Part shown: positions 39,709-52,381 of the stretch, in pieces
Layout: each line of letters begins with the position of its first letter
Numbering within the stretch: the first letter of the stretch is position 1
Assembly (NCBI RefSeq): GCF_000765905.2
Contig: NZ_JRPL02000004.1
Span: 1 to 64,000 of the forward strand
Direction: 5' to 3'
Origin: Helicobacter trogontum
Lineage (GTDB): Bacteria > Campylobacterota > Campylobacteria > Campylobacterales > Helicobacteraceae
DNA length: 64,000 nt
Notes under the pieces: generated by a model
Told to the model about the DNA's origin: nothing
Seen by the model: only the letters and a program-made list of their open reading frames with translations
The model's database searches: none
Program-made: the position numbers and the translations under genes

Positions 39709-41715
39709 TTAAAACTTATGCTTCTTAGAATCTTCAACAATATCATGAACAATGCTTTGCATACTTTGTGCAATCACATCGGTTTGATTAGCAATAGCAG
39801 CATTTTCTTGCGTGATAGCTTCTAGCTGATTAGTAATATCCCTAATATGTGCTATACCTTGCGTTTGATCTTTGATTGATTGCGACATATCATTGACTGA
39901 TTGTATAAGTGCATTAGCATTTTGTTCTATCTCACCCAAGGATTTATTGGTACGTTCAGCTAGGTTTCTCACTTCATCAGCAACAACTGCAAAACCTCTG
40001 CCATGCTCCCCTGCCCTTGCTGCCTCAATTGCCGCATTTAATGCTAACAGATTGGTTTGATCAGCTATATCTTTAATAATATTAATCACAGATTTAATCT
40101 CATCAGCCTCTCTTGTCAGCTCACCCATAGAATCTTCAATGAGTTGCATAGAAGAGTTAATATTCTCAACAGATTTTGTATTCTCTTGCAACGAAGTAAC
40201 TTGTGATTGTGATGTTGCAATAAGATTTTGCACCATGCTAAATAGTTGATCTGCATTGCCGCCAAGTTGCTTTGCAATCTCGCTAGAATTACCAAGCATT
40301 GTGCTGATACTTGTTCCTAGGTGATTAACATTTGTTGCCATCTCTAATATTTTTCCTTCTAGACCATCGACATTTGCCCGTGTTGTATAATCGTTGTTAG
40401 CATAAATATCTAGCATATTAGATATCTTTGTAAGATGTAAGTCAAGGATTTTGAATAAATCATTAAATATATTCTTCAATTCATTCAAATGAGGCGAAGA
40501 AGCACTAGCAGTGATTTGATTTGCAAAATTACCATGTCGAGCTTCATTTGCCACACATAATACCTCATCAATAAATCGATTATCTTCTTCCAATTCTTTA
40601 TGTATTAACAAGATATTCTCATTTATTTCTTTTGCCATCTTTCCTAATTCATCATTGGAATTCACTTTGATTAATGGCGCATTATCGCTTTGATGATTAA
40701 TATATGCAAAAAAGCTTTGCAACCCTTGAGAGATTGTGCCAATTGGTGTTAAGAGCTTTTGAATCACAATATAAACAACCAATATCATAATAAGCCCTAT
40801 AATCACTGACATAAGGATTCTCATCTCCAATCCTTTTCGTGCATGAGCGATAATATTATCCATACTTTCACCAACACAGATAGAATAACGTATGTTATTC
40901 TCATTGACGTGGCGACATACCCCAAGTCGCTCAGATCCGCTCAAGGAAGTGTAGGTAAATGGCGTCATATCTCCTGCTTCAAGTGCATGTTTATAATAAT
41001 TCTTTAAACCCTCTGTTGTATTAAATAACTTCATTCCTTTATCGGTTGATACAAATATAGATTGCTCTGAGTCAAATCCAAAGATTCTAGTAGGCATCTT
41101 ATCAAACTGACTTTGCAAGTTTGATAGTGGTGTATCAATCGATAGCACTCCCAAAACTCTGCCATTTTTCACCAATGGGATAGAAAATGTAAAGGTTGGG
41201 AGCTTACTTACAAAGTCCTCATATGCAGACGTCATAATCGCTGAATTACTTTGAACTGCACTTTTATACCAATCTCTTGTTCGCGAATCATAGTCTTCTA
41301 CTTTACCTGTACCTTTCCCATACCTCCTAAAAGGCACTCGTTCTGCATCAGATTCTATATCACTTACAATCATGCTGCCATCTGCCAAGCCCACATACGC
41401 AGCCAAATGTGCCCCACCAAGTTTAAATCCAAATAAAAGCGGTCCTACATTTTTTACCAATGCTTCTGTAGATTCTAGCTTTTCTTCAGGAAGTGAAAGA
41501 ATATGCTTTGCCATAAGCTCTAATGAGTCTATCCTATCTTGACTAAACATCTGTGTAGTAAGACTTGCCATCCGCACATAATCCACTTCCGCCTCTATAG
41601 CCTTCTCTAAGAGGTTGTTTTTATTTGAAATCATATTGATTATTTGCTGCACACCCAACCCAACAAGCACTAGCAACATAACAATAAACGACACTTTCGA
41701 TTTTATACTTCTCAT
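39709..41715 (-). CDS. Methyl-accepting chemotaxis protein with dCache sensor
   Basis: A full-length chemoreceptor of 668 residues. The first membrane helix is at about 8-28. The periplasmic dCache/PDC domain runs to about 295 ([37 protein letters not shown]), the second helix lies around 305-325, then come a HAMP region and the signalling domain with the [41 protein letters not shown] hairpin. The ligand cannot be predicted, though dCache domains often bind amino acids or organic acids. The ATG at 41715 follows AAGGAG. The longer frame from 41787 is unlikely. Confidence 0.93.
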   Translation of the reverse strand: MRSIKSKVSFIVMLLVLVGLGVQQIINMISNKNNLLEKAIEAEVDYVRMASLTTQMFSQDRIDSLELMAKHILSLPEEKLESTEALVKNVGPLLFGFKLGGAHLAAYVGLADGSMIVSDIESDAERVPFRRYGKGTGKVEDYDSRTRDWYKSAVQSNSAIMTSAYEDFVSKLPTFTFSIPLVKNGRVLGVLSIDTPLSNLQSQFDKMPTRIFGFDSEQSIFVSTDKGMKLFNTTEGLKNYYKHALEAGDMTPFTYTSLSGSERLGVCRHVNENNIRYSICVGESMDNIIAHARKGLEMRILMSVIIGLIMILVVYIVIQKLLTPIGTISQGLQSFFAYINHQSDNAPLIKVNSNDELGKMAKEINENILLIHKELEEDNRFIDEVLCVANEARHGNFANQITASASSPHLNELKNIFNDLFKILDLHLTKISNMLDIYANNDYTTRANVDGLEGKILEMATNVNHLGTSISTMLGNSSEIAKQLGGNADQLFSMVQNLIATSQSQVTSLQENTKSVENINSSMQLIEDSMGELTREADEIKSVINIIKDIADQTNLLALNAAIEAARAGEHGRGFAVVADEVRNLAERTNKSLGEIEQNANALIQSVNDMSQSIKDQTQGIAHIRDITNQLEAITQENAAIANQTDVIAQSMQSIVHDIVEDSKKHKF

Positions 41716-41891
41716 ATTACTCCTTCTAATGTAAAAAAACACGTGCGATAATAACAAAAAAAACAAATAATATGGTATAATTCTCAAACTTGCAATATCA
41801 TAATATTTTATATAATTTTAACCTATTTATTACAATAATTTTAAGATATCTTTAAAGAATATGTAGCACTATCTGAATTAAAATCAAGACT

Positions 41892-42569
41892 CTATAAGAG
41901 ATTACGTCGATAATAATGCTCTAATTTTGAAAATATAAAGCTCAAAGGTAATAACACAATTAAATAAGCAGCAATAAGCAGAAAAAGAGCTTCATTTGTC
42001 TGTCCATAGTTGCTAATCACTTCCTTTGCGATCGACATTAAATCTTGCAAGGCAATAACGCCAACAATAGAGGTTTCTTTAATCAAAAACAATACATTAG
42101 CACAAATTGATGGTATGCTTAAAGGTATACTTTGTGGAAAAATTACATAACGCAAAATCTGTATACGACTAAAACCTAATGATAAAGCAGATTCTATTTG
42201 TGAAACTCGCACAGATTCTAAACCTAAGCGAAAAGATTCCGCCATATAACTACCACCTAGAAAAATCACACCAATAACTGCACACCAAAAATTTGGAATC
42301 TCAATCCAATAAGACAATCCAAAATAAAGAAAAAACAAATGTATAATAAGCGGTGTGTTACGCGATATTTCTATATATATACGCGTTATCCATACAAATG
42401 GTCGTATTTGATAGTAAAGCACAAGAGAGGCAATAAAACCAAGCAGTATTGCTCCACAAATCCCATAACATGAAATTTCTAGTGTGAGAAGCAATGCACG
42501 CCAAAATAATGGCAATATACTCACAATAAAATCTATATCCAAAAAATCATTAAAATTCATTATATCCAT
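41892..42569 (-). CDS. Polar amino acid ABC transporter permease (orphan)
   Basis: An inner-membrane permease of the HisM/GlnP type with about five helices. The EAA loop that contacts the ATPase is seen as ESALSLGFSRIQILRYVIFPQ. ISRNTPLIIHLFFLYFGL is the family's N-terminal signature. It has 225 residues. No binding protein, ATPase or second permease lies beside it, so the partners must be encoded elsewhere. No good ribosome binding site is seen, and an in-frame ATG three codons later is possible. Confidence 0.88.
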   Translation of the reverse strand: MDIMNFNDFLDIDFIVSILPLFWRALLLTLEISCYGICGAILLGFIASLVLYYQIRPFVWITRIYIEISRNTPLIIHLFFLYFGLSYWIEIPNFWCAVIGVIFLGGSYMAESFRLGLESVRVSQIESALSLGFSRIQILRYVIFPQSIPLSIPSICANVLFLIKETSIVGVIALQDLMSIAKEVISNYGQTNEALFLLIAAYLIVLLPLSFIFSKLEHYYRRNLL

Positions 42570-42758
42570 TATATTTAGATTCCAAAAAAGTGTAATTATA
42601 TATTTCAGAATAAAGCAGTGTATATTAAAAGTGTTAAGTAACTTTTAATATTTCTAAAGTGTTTCATGAGAGGTTTAGAAAACTTACAACTAAAGTTAAA
42701 AAACCCATAAGTTACCATGTAACTTGCAATAATGATTTCACCCTATGACAAAACACAA

Positions 42759-45164
42759 TCATAAATATGTCTCAAAGCTTTTGTAATACAAATTATATGC
42801 TTCCTGTAGGGATATAGCAATATCGTTGATTTTAATGCAATCGTTACTAGTTATATCTGTAATTTGCGTATATTTATGTGTTACTTTACCAATGACACAC
42901 AAGGAAAGTCCATTACGTTTTGCCAATATTGAGAGCGCTTGTGCCGATTCTATATTTGGAGTTTCACAGATTACTTGTGTATGATTTTCACTAAAAAGCA
43001 TAAGTTTACTAGAAGGAGAATGAGAGAATATAGACATATAATCTCTGGAATCTTTCATAAGATTTTCATAATTTGCAAAATCTTTAGCTAAAGTTGCCTG
43101 TATAGCATCAGTTAAGACTTCAATGCTTGCCTTTCCTACAACAGCCATCTTGCAAAGAGCAGTTGCAAGCCCTCCTTGTGCTATATCTTTTGCACTTATA
43201 ATATGCCCTTGTGCTACACTCTCCCTTAAAGTCTCCCAAAGTTTTAATTCAGATTCTAAATCTATATCATGCAATACACCGCTATTTTTTGCACCGACCA
43301 CTTTTTGCAATATACTACCGCTAAGGCATAACTCCCTATTTACAACGCCCAATACGCAAATATATGAATCTCTTGCGATAAAATGACTACTAATTGCCTT
43401 ATTAGAATCCTCTAAAAGTCCGACACATACAATACTTGGTGTCGGATATATTGCTTCATCATTTGTTTGATTATAAAGCGAGACATTTCCACTTACAACG
43501 GGTGTTTGCAAGGTTTTACATGCTTCCTTAATGCCTTCACAAGATTCTTTGAACTGCCACATAACTTCTGGATTTTCTGGACTACCAAAGTTGAGACAAT
43601 CAGTAATTGCCAAAGGTTTTGCCCCACTTAGTGCAACATCTCTTCCAGCCTGTGCTACAGCTATCTTAGCTCCAATTTTTGGATCCAAGTAGCAATATCT
43701 TACATTGCATTTTACACTAACTGCAATGGCTTTTTTCGAGTTATAATTATGTAAAGCCACGATGCTAGATGATAGCATCCCTGCCCCTTTAATGGTACTT
43801 GCTTTAATACTATCATCATACTGATTATAAATCCATGACTTATCGCATATATCAAGGCTTTTTAAGATCTCTCTTGTAAGTATATTAAGATTAGCACTAT
43901 CATATTGCATAGTGTCTATCTGTTCTGTATTAAGTTGATCTTGCAAGAATTTGTTAGTAATTTTTAAGTCTAACATGCTACAAGATTCCAAGTATTTTGG
44001 CTTTTGTGTGGGGCGATTAAGCATGGGTGCGTTTTCTACAATGGGTGCAATGGGTAAGGTAGCACACATATCACCATGCCAAAATAATTCCATTTTCCCG
44101 GTATTACGCACCTCTCCAACAATCTCTGCACTCAATTCATATTTTGCAAAAATAGTCTTTATTTCCTCTTCTGCTCCCCTTTTTGCACAAAGCAACATAC
44201 GCTCTTGCGATTCTGATAACATTAACTCATAAGGTGTCATACCGCTTTCACGCATAGGAATCTTATCAAGCCACATAACCATGCCACTACCGCTTCTACT
44301 TGCCATTTCAAAGCTTGAGCTTGTAAGCCCTGCTGCACCCATATCTTGAATACCCACAATAAGATCTTTTTGAAACACTTCAAGACATGCTTCTAAAAGT
44401 GATTTTTCTACAAATGGGTCACCAATTTGCACTGTTGGTCGCAGTGCCTTGCTCGTGGAATCAAAGCTATCGCTGCTCATCACAGCCCCACCTAGCCCAT
44501 CTCTTCCTGTCTTACTCCCAACATACATGATAGGGTTGCCCTCACCACTTGCCTTTCCATAAAAAATCTCATCTTGCTTTGCAATACCCAAACTAAAAGC
44601 ATTCACAAGGATATTACCATTATAACAAGATTCAAAGCTTGTCTCACCGCCAATAGTTGGTATCCCCATACAATTGCCATAATGCCCAATACCTTCTACT
44701 ACACCATGCAACAAATGGATATGCTTTTTCTTCATTTTAGAATCTATAATATTACCAAAGCGGATACTATTAAGATTTATTATCGGATTTGCACCCATTG
44801 TAAAAATATCACGCAAAATTCCACCAACACCTGTCGCAGCTCCCGCATTTGGTTCAATAAAACTTGGGTGATTATGCGATTCTATCTTAAAGACAGCAGC
44901 TAGATTATCCCCTATATCAATAACCCCTGCATTTTCCCCTGGACCTTGTAATACCCAACTAGCCTCTGTTGGAAAACCTTTTAAATATATCTTGCTTGAT
45001 TTATAACTGCAATGCTCACTCCACATCGCAGAAAAAATTCCAAGCTCAATTAAATTTGGCTCTCGTTCTAAAATTGCCGTAATCTTTTCATAATCATTAG
45101 AATCCAATTTGTGTTTTTTTAAAACAGCATTTAAATGTTCTTGCTTAATGCTCCATTCACCCAT
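42759..45164 (-). CDS. purL: Phosphoribosylformylglycinamidine synthase subunit PurL
   Basis: The ATP-dependent synthetase subunit of the fourth step of de novo purine synthesis (FGAR to FGAM), working with PurQ and PurS. Family blocks are [64 protein letters not shown] and the glycine-rich [11 protein letters not shown]. At 801 residues it is longer than the usual ~730 of small PurL proteins. The ATG at 45164 has AAGGA upstream. It is divergent from ppsA. Its presence means the organism can probably make purines de novo. Confidence 0.96.
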   Translation of the reverse strand: MGEWSIKQEHLNAVLKKHKLDSNDYEKITAILEREPNLIELGIFSAMWSEHCSYKSSKIYLKGFPTEASWVLQGPGENAGVIDIGDNLAAVFKIESHNHPSFIEPNAGAATGVGGILRDIFTMGANPIINLNSIRFGNIIDSKMKKKHIHLLHGVVEGIGHYGNCMGIPTIGGETSFESCYNGNILVNAFSLGIAKQDEIFYGKASGEGNPIMYVGSKTGRDGLGGAVMSSDSFDSTSKALRPTVQIGDPFVEKSLLEACLEVFQKDLIVGIQDMGAAGLTSSSFEMASRSGSGMVMWLDKIPMRESGMTPYELMLSESQERMLLCAKRGAEEEIKTIFAKYELSAEIVGEVRNTGKMELFWHGDMCATLPIAPIVENAPMLNRPTQKPKYLESCSMLDLKITNKFLQDQLNTEQIDTMQYDSANLNILTREILKSLDICDKSWIYNQYDDSIKASTIKGAGMLSSSIVALHNYNSKKAIAVSVKCNVRYCYLDPKIGAKIAVAQAGRDVALSGAKPLAITDCLNFGSPENPEVMWQFKESCEGIKEACKTLQTPVVSGNVSLYNQTNDEAIYPTPSIVCVGLLEDSNKAISSHFIARDSYICVLGVVNRELCLSGSILQKVVGAKNSGVLHDIDLESELKLWETLRESVAQGHIISAKDIAQGGLATALCKMAVVGKASIEVLTDAIQATLAKDFANYENLMKDSRDYMSIFSHSPSSKLMLFSENHTQVICETPNIESAQALSILAKRNGLSLCVIGKVTHKYTQITDITSNDCIKINDIAISLQEAYNLYYKSFETYL

Positions 45165-45307
45165 ATTTATTCCTTTTTGAAAATGCAAATATTTATCAAA
45201 AATAAAAATAGCGATTCTAACCAAAGTTTGCAAGGAAATAGATATATCAAATTATATTTTTTTTAGTTTTTAGAAAATTTTTAATCATTTTTTGACTTTT
45301 TTTTGAC

Positions 45308-45313
45308 TACAAT
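45308..45313 (+). promoter_or_regulatory. Probable -10 of ppsA
   Basis: TACAAT in AT-rich DNA, 40 bases upstream of the ppsA ATG. Confidence 0.4.
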
Positions 45314-45353
45314 ATAAGCATAACCTTTTTACATTTAAATGGAGTTCATAGTA

Positions 45354-47771
45354 ATGAAGTATATTAAATTCTTTAAAGAGTTGAATAACAGGGATGTGCC
45401 CCTTGTTGGTGGTAAGAACGCAAGTATTGGTGAAATGTTTCAGGAGCTTGTCCCTGTTGGCATTAAAGTTCCAGATGGTTTTGCAATCACAAGTGACGCA
45501 TATTGGTATTTGCTTAGAAGTGGTGGCATTGAGGATAAGATCAAAGATCTTTTAAGAGATATTGATTATACAGAAATGGATGTATTACGTAATCGTTGCA
45601 GCAAGATTAGAGAGCTTATTTTCAGCACTCCATTGCCTCAAGACTTAAAGGATGAAATTTTTCAAGCCTATGATATGTTGAGTCAAGAGTACAATATGGC
45701 AGAAGCAGATGTTGCTGTCCGCAGTTCTGCTACAGCTGAAGACTTGCCAGATGCAAGTTTTGCAGGGCAACAAGACACATATTTAAGTGTTAAGGGTAAG
45801 ACAGATTTAGTGCACTATATTAAGTCGTGTTTTGCTTCACTTTTTACACATCGTGCTACAAGCTATCGTGCAAGTAAGAATTTTGATCACTTCAAAGTTG
45901 CTTTGAGTGTTGGTGTGCAAAAAATGGTGCGTTCAGATAAGGGTGCAGCAGGAGTTATGTTTAGTATTGATACAGAAACTGGGTTTAAAGATGCAGTCTT
46001 TATCACTTCATCATGGGGGCTTGGTGAAAATGTAGTTGGTGGTACTGTAAATCCAGATGAATTTTATGTATTTAAACCAACATTAAAAGAAGGAAAGCGA
46101 CCTATCCTCAAACGCAAACTTGGCACAAAAGATGTAAAAATGGTATATGCTCCAGCAGGTAGTGAAAAGCCAACAATGAATGTGAAAACAACACATCAAG
46201 AAATGGAAACATTCTCAATTACTGATGAAGACGTCTTAACACTCGCAAAATATGCTATAAGTATCGAAGAGCATTACACAAAAGAAGCAGGCGAATATCG
46301 TCCTATGGATATGGAGTGGGCAAAAGATGGACAAAGTGGAGAGATTTTTATCGTACAAGCACGCCCAGAAACAGTGCAAAGTCAAAAAACAAAGAGTGGC
46401 GCAAAGATTGAAAAATTTCATTTCAAAAATCCAGAAGAAGAACGTGAAGTTGTCTTAAGGGGTATGGCAATTGGCACAAAAATTGGTAATGGTAAAGTAA
46501 GAATTATCAATAATATAGAACATATGAACACATTTAAAGAAGGTGAGATTTTAGTTACTGATAATACCGATCCAGATTGGGAACCAGTAATGAAAAAAGC
46601 TGCTGCAGTCATCACAAATCGCGGTGGCAGAACTTGTCATGCTGCTATCGTTGCACGTGAAATTGGTGTACCAACAATCGTAGGAGCACATGGTGCTACT
46701 GAAAGACTATACACAGGAATGGAAGTAACAGCCTCATGTAGTGAAGGTGAGGAGGGGCGCGTATATGCAGGAATACACCCTTATGAAATAGAAACCATAT
46801 CTCTAGATCATCTTGGTAAAACGAAAACAAAAATTTACATGAATGTTGGTGATCCTGCGAAAGCATTTGGCTTTGCACAGATTCCCAATCATGGTGTTGG
46901 TTTGGCTCGTATGGAGCATATTATCTTACACCAGATTGTAGCACACCCTTTAGCACTACTAGATTTACAAAACGATAAACCAATACACAACCATGATGAA
47001 GTATCAAAGCTTATACATGGCTATGATAACCCTAAAGACTTTTTCATTAAGAAGATTGCCGAAGGTATGGGTATGATTGCTGCAGCTTTTTATCCAAATC
47101 CAGTCATTGTTCGCACAAGCGATTTTAAAAGTAATGAGTATCGCGGTATGGTTTCAGGGGAGCATTACGAACCTCAAGAGGAGAATCCTATGCTTGGCTA
47201 TCGTGGTGCAAGTCGATATTATTCTGAACAATATCGCACAGCATTTGAATGGGAATGTCAAGCTTTAGCTATGGTGCGTGATGATATGGGACTGACGAAT
47301 ATGAAAATCATGATTCCATTTTTACGTACACCTGAAGAGGGAAAAAAGGTGCTCGAGATTATGAGGCGAAATGGATTAGAATCTGGTAAAAATGGGTTAG
47401 AAATCTATGTTATGTGTGAATTGCCAGTTAACATTATTTTGGCTGATGATTTCTTAAGTATGTTTGATGGCTATTCTATTGGATCAAACGATCTGACACA
47501 ACTCACATTGGGTGTAGATAGAGATGGTGATTTAGTAAGTCATATATTTGATGAGAGGAATCCTGCTATGCTTGAAATGTTTAAACAAGCAATACAAGCA
47601 TGTAAGAAACATGGCAAATATTGTGGAATCTGCGGTCAAGCACCAAGTGATTATCCAGAAGTCGCAGAGTTTTTGGTGCAACAGGGTATTAGCTCTATTT
47701 CACTGAATCCAGATTCTGTTGTGAAAACTTGGGAACGTATAGAAAAGCTTGAAAAAGCGATGCAAAAATAA
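45354..47771 (+). CDS. ppsA: Phosphoenolpyruvate synthase
   Basis: It converts pyruvate, ATP and water to phosphoenolpyruvate for gluconeogenesis. The N-terminal ATP-grasp part has [11 protein letters not shown] and [19 protein letters not shown]. The swivelling domain has [15 protein letters not shown] with the phosphorylated histidine. The C-terminal barrel has [17 protein letters not shown] and [12 protein letters not shown] with the catalytic cysteine. From the ATG at 45354 ([10 protein letters not shown]) it is 805 residues and resembles H. pylori PpsA along its length. It is followed 11 bases later by the UPF0323 lipoprotein gene. Confidence 0.97.
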   Translation: MKYIKFFKELNNRDVPLVGGKNASIGEMFQELVPVGIKVPDGFAITSDAYWYLLRSGGIEDKIKDLLRDIDYTEMDVLRNRCSKIRELIFSTPLPQDLKDEIFQAYDMLSQEYNMAEADVAVRSSATAEDLPDASFAGQQDTYLSVKGKTDLVHYIKSCFASLFTHRATSYRASKNFDHFKVALSVGVQKMVRSDKGAAGVMFSIDTETGFKDAVFITSSWGLGENVVGGTVNPDEFYVFKPTLKEGKRPILKRKLGTKDVKMVYAPAGSEKPTMNVKTTHQEMETFSITDEDVLTLAKYAISIEEHYTKEAGEYRPMDMEWAKDGQSGEIFIVQARPETVQSQKTKSGAKIEKFHFKNPEEEREVVLRGMAIGTKIGNGKVRIINNIEHMNTFKEGEILVTDNTDPDWEPVMKKAAAVITNRGGRTCHAAIVAREIGVPTIVGAHGATERLYTGMEVTASCSEGEEGRVYAGIHPYEIETISLDHLGKTKTKIYMNVGDPAKAFGFAQIPNHGVGLARMEHIILHQIVAHPLALLDLQNDKPIHNHDEVSKLIHGYDNPKDFFIKKIAEGMGMIAAAFYPNPVIVRTSDFKSNEYRGMVSGEHYEPQEENPMLGYRGASRYYSEQYRTAFEWECQALAMVRDDMGLTNMKIMIPFLRTPEEGKKVLEIMRRNGLESGKNGLEIYVMCELPVNIILADDFLSMFDGYSIGSNDLTQLTLGVDRDGDLVSHIFDERNPAMLEMFKQAIQACKKHGKYCGICGQAPSDYPEVAEFLVQQGISSISLNPDSVVKTWERIEKLEKAMQK

Positions 47772-47782
47772 AGGGACATACA

Positions 47783-48403
47783 ATGAAGAAACAAAAACCT
47801 AAAAGTTATTTACGAAAAATTTCTGATGCGGCTATTTTAGGTGGTATGAGTGCGGTATTAGTTGCGGGATTACTTGGCTGTGATAATGGTTCAAATGATA
47901 CGAATACAGCACAGCAAGTAAGCAAAAAGCAAGGTGTCACTGTTATCCTGCAAGAAGAGGCTGATGGTAGTTACAAGATCGTTGATGAACAGCCAAGTAA
48001 TGATGGTGATACAACAATTATTGTCAAAGATACCGCAGGTAACAAAAGAATATTAAGCAAGGAAGAAGTAGATGCGCTAGTCGCTGAAGAAGCAAAGAAA
48101 ATTGATAATGGTACCAGTACACTTACAAGTAGTGATGGTGGTGGGCTTGGCATTGGTGGGGCTATCCTTGCAAGTGCGGCTGGAGCTTTAATAGGAAGTT
48201 ATATAGGTAATAAATTATTTAATAACGCAAATTATAAAGCAAATGCACAAAGGGGCTATAGCTCACCATCAGCATACCAACGATCACAAGCCAGCTCTAC
48301 AAGAGCAACCACAGGCAGCAGTACAACAACCACAAAAGCAACGCCACAGAATGCAAAAAGTGGCTTTTTTGGTGGAAACACCAGTTCAACTGCAACCTCT
48401 TAA
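47783..48403 (+). CDS. UPF0323 family lipoprotein
   Basis: A 206-residue lipoprotein with a signal ending in LLGC (C33), so it is lipid-anchored. It resembles H. pylori HP0232: ISDAAILGGMSA, GNKRILSKEEVDALVAEE, KIDNGTS, then a glycine-rich membrane-like segment (GIGGAILASAAGALIGSYIGNKLF) and QRGYSSPSAYQRSQ. The tail is Ser/Thr-rich. The glycine-zipper stretch suggests membrane insertion. The role is unknown. It is cotranscribed with ppsA. Confidence 0.9.
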   Translation: MKKQKPKSYLRKISDAAILGGMSAVLVAGLLGCDNGSNDTNTAQQVSKKQGVTVILQEEADGSYKIVDEQPSNDGDTTIIVKDTAGNKRILSKEEVDALVAEEAKKIDNGTSTLTSSDGGGLGIGGAILASAAGALIGSYIGNKLFNNANYKANAQRGYSSPSAYQRSQASSTRATTGSSTTTTKATPQNAKSGFFGGNTSSTATS

Positions 48404-48999
48404 ATCTTATATACTCTCCCACATTTGTTTTTCAAGTTTTAAAGTATCATATCATGCTTAAACAAGTGTGGGGTGGTGCCTTCAAAGTTACATGATTTCT
48501 AGATTCTATATTTCAACTCCTTTAAGTAGATCATATAAAAGCCACAACTTTTAGACTTTTAGATATCCAAGATGATAAAACTTGCAATAACAAGGAAATT
48601 ATTGTGTAACTTAAAGGTAAAATTGCTTAGTTAAATATCCAATATAAGTAGAGTTCTTACTTACTTCCCATAAAATATTACTACATGTTATTAAGTAATC
48701 TTGTAGGCATGATATATTGAATAAAGATTATTATGTATTAGGAAAGTATAAGCATATTAATACATGGTATTTCGTTACAAAATCTTAGATATAGTAGGCA
48801 TCAATTTTACTTATTTGCAGCCACTTATATATTGCTTACAAGGATGTGATTTAATCTAATCCTCACACCAACACCTACTGCAAATAAAGTCTGATTTTAA
48901 ATAGAACTATCAATAAACTCTAAATAAGATAACTAGCAAAGACTAATTTATAGAGACTTTTAGTCTCTATCCACCCCCTACTTTTATATATTATGTTTT
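48404..48999. other. Intergenic spacer, no gene seen
   Basis: About 600 AT-rich bases between convergent genes. It holds TAGATTCTA at 48500-48508 and a nine-base inverted repeat next to recA. No reading frame is supported. Confidence 0.5.
48950..48970 (-). terminator. Inverted repeat after recA, possible terminator
   Basis: ATAGAGACT and AGTCTCTAT form a perfect nine-base stem with a three-base loop, 30 bases past the recA stop. It lacks a strong T run, so termination is tentative. Confidence 0.45.
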
Positions 49000-50040
49000 T
49001 TATTCACTTCCTTCCAATTCATCTGGTAAAGGCATAATTTCATCACTTGTACCAATTTGTTCTTTTATCTTTGCGGCAATTTCATTTGCTATATCAGCAT
49101 TTTCTTTCAAAAACACCTTTGCATTTTCTCTACCTTGCCCAATCTTTTTGTCACCATAAGAAAGCCAAGCACCACTTTTATCGATAATATCAAGCTTCAC
49201 ACCATAATCAATGATCTCACCCTCTTTGCTTATGCCCTCACCAAACATAATATCAAATTCTGCCTCCCTGAATGGTGGTGCAACCTTATTTTTCACCACT
49301 TTTGCCTTCGCACGATTTCCGATGATATTATCGCTTTGCTTAAGTGTGGCCACTTTTCTGATATCCACACGCACACTAGCATAGAATTTTAACGCATTAC
49401 CACCTGTTGTTGTTTCTGGACTACCATAACCCATAGCACCAATCTTCATACGAATTTGGTTGATAAAAATCACTGTAGTATTCATCCTTGACAATACACC
49501 TGTGATTTTACGCAAAGCATGACTCATAAGTCTTGCTTGCAAACCAACATGTTGATCGCCCATATCCCCATCAATCTCTGCTTTAGGCGTTAAAGCCGCA
49601 ACAGAATCTACAACAATCAAATCAACTCCACCACTACATGCAATCGTCTCTAAAATGCTTAAAGCTTGTTCACCATTATCTGGTTGACTTACCAATAGAT
49701 TCTCTGTATCAACACCAAGATTTTTTGCATAATACACATCGAGTGCATGTTCAGCATCAATAAAAGCACACACGCCACCATTCTTCTGACACTCCGCAAT
49801 AACTTGCAATGAAAGTGTTGTTTTACCACTTGACTCTGGTCCATAAATTTCAATGATTCTGCCCTTTGGAATACCACCAATACCAAGTGCCAAATCAAGC
49901 CCCAATGAGCCTGTGGATATAGAATCTATCTTTTCCACCTGCTTGTCTCCAAGCCTTATAAGCACACCCTTGCCAAAGGCTTTATCTACTTGTTTCATCG
50001 CATTTTCAAGTGCTTTTTGTTTATTTGGATCAATCGCCAT
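49000..50040 (-). CDS. recA: Recombinase RecA
   Basis: The strand-exchange protein for homologous recombination and repair. Walker A is GPESSGKTT (67-75). The Walker B region is [12 protein letters not shown], followed by INQIRMKIG and [12 protein letters not shown]. The length of 346 residues is normal, with a short acidic tail. AAAGGGTAAC precedes the ATG. It is monocistronic here. Confidence 0.98.
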   Translation of the reverse strand: MAIDPNKQKALENAMKQVDKAFGKGVLIRLGDKQVEKIDSISTGSLGLDLALGIGGIPKGRIIEIYGPESSGKTTLSLQVIAECQKNGGVCAFIDAEHALDVYYAKNLGVDTENLLVSQPDNGEQALSILETIACSGGVDLIVVDSVAALTPKAEIDGDMGDQHVGLQARLMSHALRKITGVLSRMNTTVIFINQIRMKIGAMGYGSPETTTGGNALKFYASVRVDIRKVATLKQSDNIIGNRAKAKVVKNKVAPPFREAEFDIMFGEGISKEGEIIDYGVKLDIIDKSGAWLSYGDKKIGQGRENAKVFLKENADIANEIAAKIKEQIGTSDEIMPLPDELEGSE

Positions 50041-50437
50041 TGTTACCCTTTATTCAGTAATATTTATAGGATTCTAGCATGATAATGTAGATTTTAAAAA
50101 CGAAAATATTTTATTATGGAATTTATGTTTTAGATTTTTAAGCCATATTGATAGGAGATTTAAACATATTATATGGTTTTAACAAAAAAGACTGCATTAC
50201 ACAACACACACTATTTTAAGCTATGTTTGTAAAATTTTAGCCTAAGATATACTAAATCTCTGATACCTTTTATAAACTATATAAAACATAGTAGAAATAC
50301 GATGCACATCACAAAATAGACGCAAATCCTGCTTAATATAATCCCTCTAAATATTGACGCATATTTATATGCTATCAAATCTGCATTGATTTATGCTACA
50401 CTTACAAGCTTTAAATTACAACATAAAGAAGTCTAAT
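50041..50437. other. Divergent intergenic region between recA and ttcA
   Basis: About 400 AT-rich bases. It contains the recA promoter box and presumably the ttcA promoter. No gene is seen. Confidence 0.45.
50071..50079 (-). promoter_or_regulatory. Probable extended -10 of recA
   Basis: On the minus strand this reads TGCTAGAAT, an extended -10, about 31 bases upstream of the recA ATG. No LexA-type operator was seen. Confidence 0.45.
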
Positions 50438-51343
50438 ATGCAAATAACATGGCAAACAAAAGAAGCTCAACAAATCGATGTACTCTCGCAAAGAAACAGC
50501 CTTTATCCCTTTCCACATAAAGAAATAGCACAGCATATAATGAATACACAACACAAGAAAAAGCAAAAAGCTAATAAAGAAAATCCAATTATTAGCAAAA
50601 AGATTCTCAATATTGTTGGTCGGACAAATGCAAAATATAATCTCATTAAAGAGGGAGATAAAATCTTACTAGGACTAAGTGGCGGTAAGGACTCTATGTT
50701 GCTTGCAACTATTTTTGCCTATATGCAAAAACATGCACCTTTTAAATTCGAATTTCTTGCTATGACGGTTGATTATGGTAGAGGTGGTGAATATGAATAT
50801 ATTTTTGAATATTGCAAAAAATTAGATATTCCCTATGAACTTAATCGTACACAAATCTTTAAAATACTTGAAAATCACAAAAAAGAAGGTACAATTTATT
50901 GCTCATTTTGTTCGCGCATGAGACGTGGTGAACTTTATAGTATGGCATTAGAAAGAGGGTTTAATAAGATTGCATTAGCACATCATTTAGATGATGCCGC
51001 AGAAAGTTTTATGATGAATCTTACTTACAATGGTGCTTTGCGTTCTATGCCTCCTTACTACAAAGCACAAAATGGACTTGGTGTTATCCGTCCGCTTATC
51101 TTTGTGCGTGAACGACAAATTATAGATTTTATTGCAAGCAATAAAATCTATATCGCACCTGATTGCAATTGCCCAATAAATTGGCTACCAGAAGATAAGA
51201 GACCAAAAGCTAGGGCTGCAAACAAAGAGTTATTAAAAGAATTGGAATCTAAAAACCCAAATCTATTTAAATCGCTAAAAAATGCCTTTAGTAACATCCA
51301 TGTGCAAAGCTTTTGTGATGAAAGGTTTATGGATTCTGAATAA
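50438..51343 (+). CDS. ttcA: tRNA 2-thiocytidine biosynthesis protein TtcA
   Basis: An ATP-dependent enzyme that thiolates cytidine 32 in some tRNAs. The PP-loop motif is LGLSGGKDSMLLA. The iron-sulfur or sulfur-relay cysteines are in CSFCSRMRRG. ALAHHLDDAAESFMMNL and the CNCPIN motif complete the family pattern. It has 301 residues from the ATG at 50438; an in-frame ATG at 50393 would add 15 residues. Neither has a strong ribosome binding site. Confidence 0.88.
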   Translation: MQITWQTKEAQQIDVLSQRNSLYPFPHKEIAQHIMNTQHKKKQKANKENPIISKKILNIVGRTNAKYNLIKEGDKILLGLSGGKDSMLLATIFAYMQKHAPFKFEFLAMTVDYGRGGEYEYIFEYCKKLDIPYELNRTQIFKILENHKKEGTIYCSFCSRMRRGELYSMALERGFNKIALAHHLDDAAESFMMNLTYNGALRSMPPYYKAQNGLGVIRPLIFVRERQIIDFIASNKIYIAPDCNCPINWLPEDKRPKARAANKELLKELESKNPNLFKSLKNAFSNIHVQSFCDERFMDSE

Positions 51344-51504
51344 ATATATATAATAAGTTAAAGTTTAAGCAGCAGGGCATAGGCTTAGAGTAAAAAGATT
51401 GTGTGAAGACATCATAAATAAACACCAACATTGCATTTGCATGCAGATAACCCCAAAGCCATAGCTGTATTACTTCAGCATGATATCAAATAAGGCACCG
51501 CTAC

Positions 51505-51542
51505 AATAATATATTATATATTAGGATTTATAATATATTATT
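51505..51542. repeat. Perfect 14-bp inverted repeat
   Basis: AATAATATATTATA and TATAATATATTATT are exact complements around a ten-base loop. It lies about 160 bases after ttcA. It could be a cruciform, a terminator or a binding site. Confidence 0.75.
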
Positions 51543-52341
51543 CACATAGGTATGCAGGAAAGTTCCTTGTCAAAAAATTGACATCTGCTTAATACTTTCA
51601 TCTATAGATTTGATAACCATATTGTTAGATTTAACACAAATCTACTATATTATTGGGCAAAAGTAATCTATAAAACCATATTATTACTAAAAAAATAAAT
51701 AATAAAATTGACATTAACATATGTGGTTAAACCTAATTACTATTATCATATTATTCTAATATATCAAAGGCTATTCTTAAAATCAATATTGTTTATTCTA
51801 ATGAATAAATTAGTTTGTATTGTTATTAGCATAGTGCTATTGTCAATATTTATTTCGAAACAATCTGGCACCTGTGTAGGTATATTAACCACATATCTAT
51901 TAAAAAATTCAACCTCCCTAAATTTCCTATATCATTACTCGCTGAAACTTACCAGCACACAATAATTATACATGATAAACAAAGATATGTCTGGCTTTCC
52001 TCTGTTTATTCAATTAATTGATATACAACTCAATATGACTAAAAAGGATATTCCGTAAATATACCTTCATGAAGCAAATTATGTATGTTGAAATAAGTTT
52101 TAGATACTACATCTTTAACCCCATGGGAACTAGGCTTGAAGATAAAAACCTTAATTGAAAAATCAGTTACAGTATCTTATGCAATTTATAAAAATTTTTA
52201 TAAATTTACACTTACTTAAAAATAGATATTCAATTCAGCCTCTATGTGTGATATATGTGAAAGGTATATCAAGTTATTTGATAGCATAGAGTCAAAAGTC
52301 ACTGAAACATATAATTTAGAAACGAATTATTTAAAGTACTG

Positions 52342-52350
52342 TGTTACAAT
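52342..52350 (+). promoter_or_regulatory. Extended -10 of the sialic acid cluster
   Basis: TGTTACAAT, an extended -10, 32 bases before the sialyltransferase ATG. Confidence 0.5.
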
Positions 52351-52381
52351 TATTAGAAGGTTGTGAATTAAAGGGGTAGTT

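Larger units (their letters stand above)
51344..52381. other. Long spacer before the sialic acid cluster
   Basis: About 1,040 bases, mostly AT-rich with a patch of higher G+C near 51360-51500. It holds a perfect 14-base inverted repeat (51505-51542) and the promoter box of the cluster. A frame at 51708-51965 encodes 85 hydrophobic residues but has no ribosome binding site. The spacer may be left over from rearrangement at the edge of an accessory locus. Confidence 0.45.

Noticed and set aside
51708-51965. 85-codon hydrophobic frame before the sialic acid cluster
   Set aside because: No ribosome binding site, composition of an AT-rich spacer, no recognisable motif.
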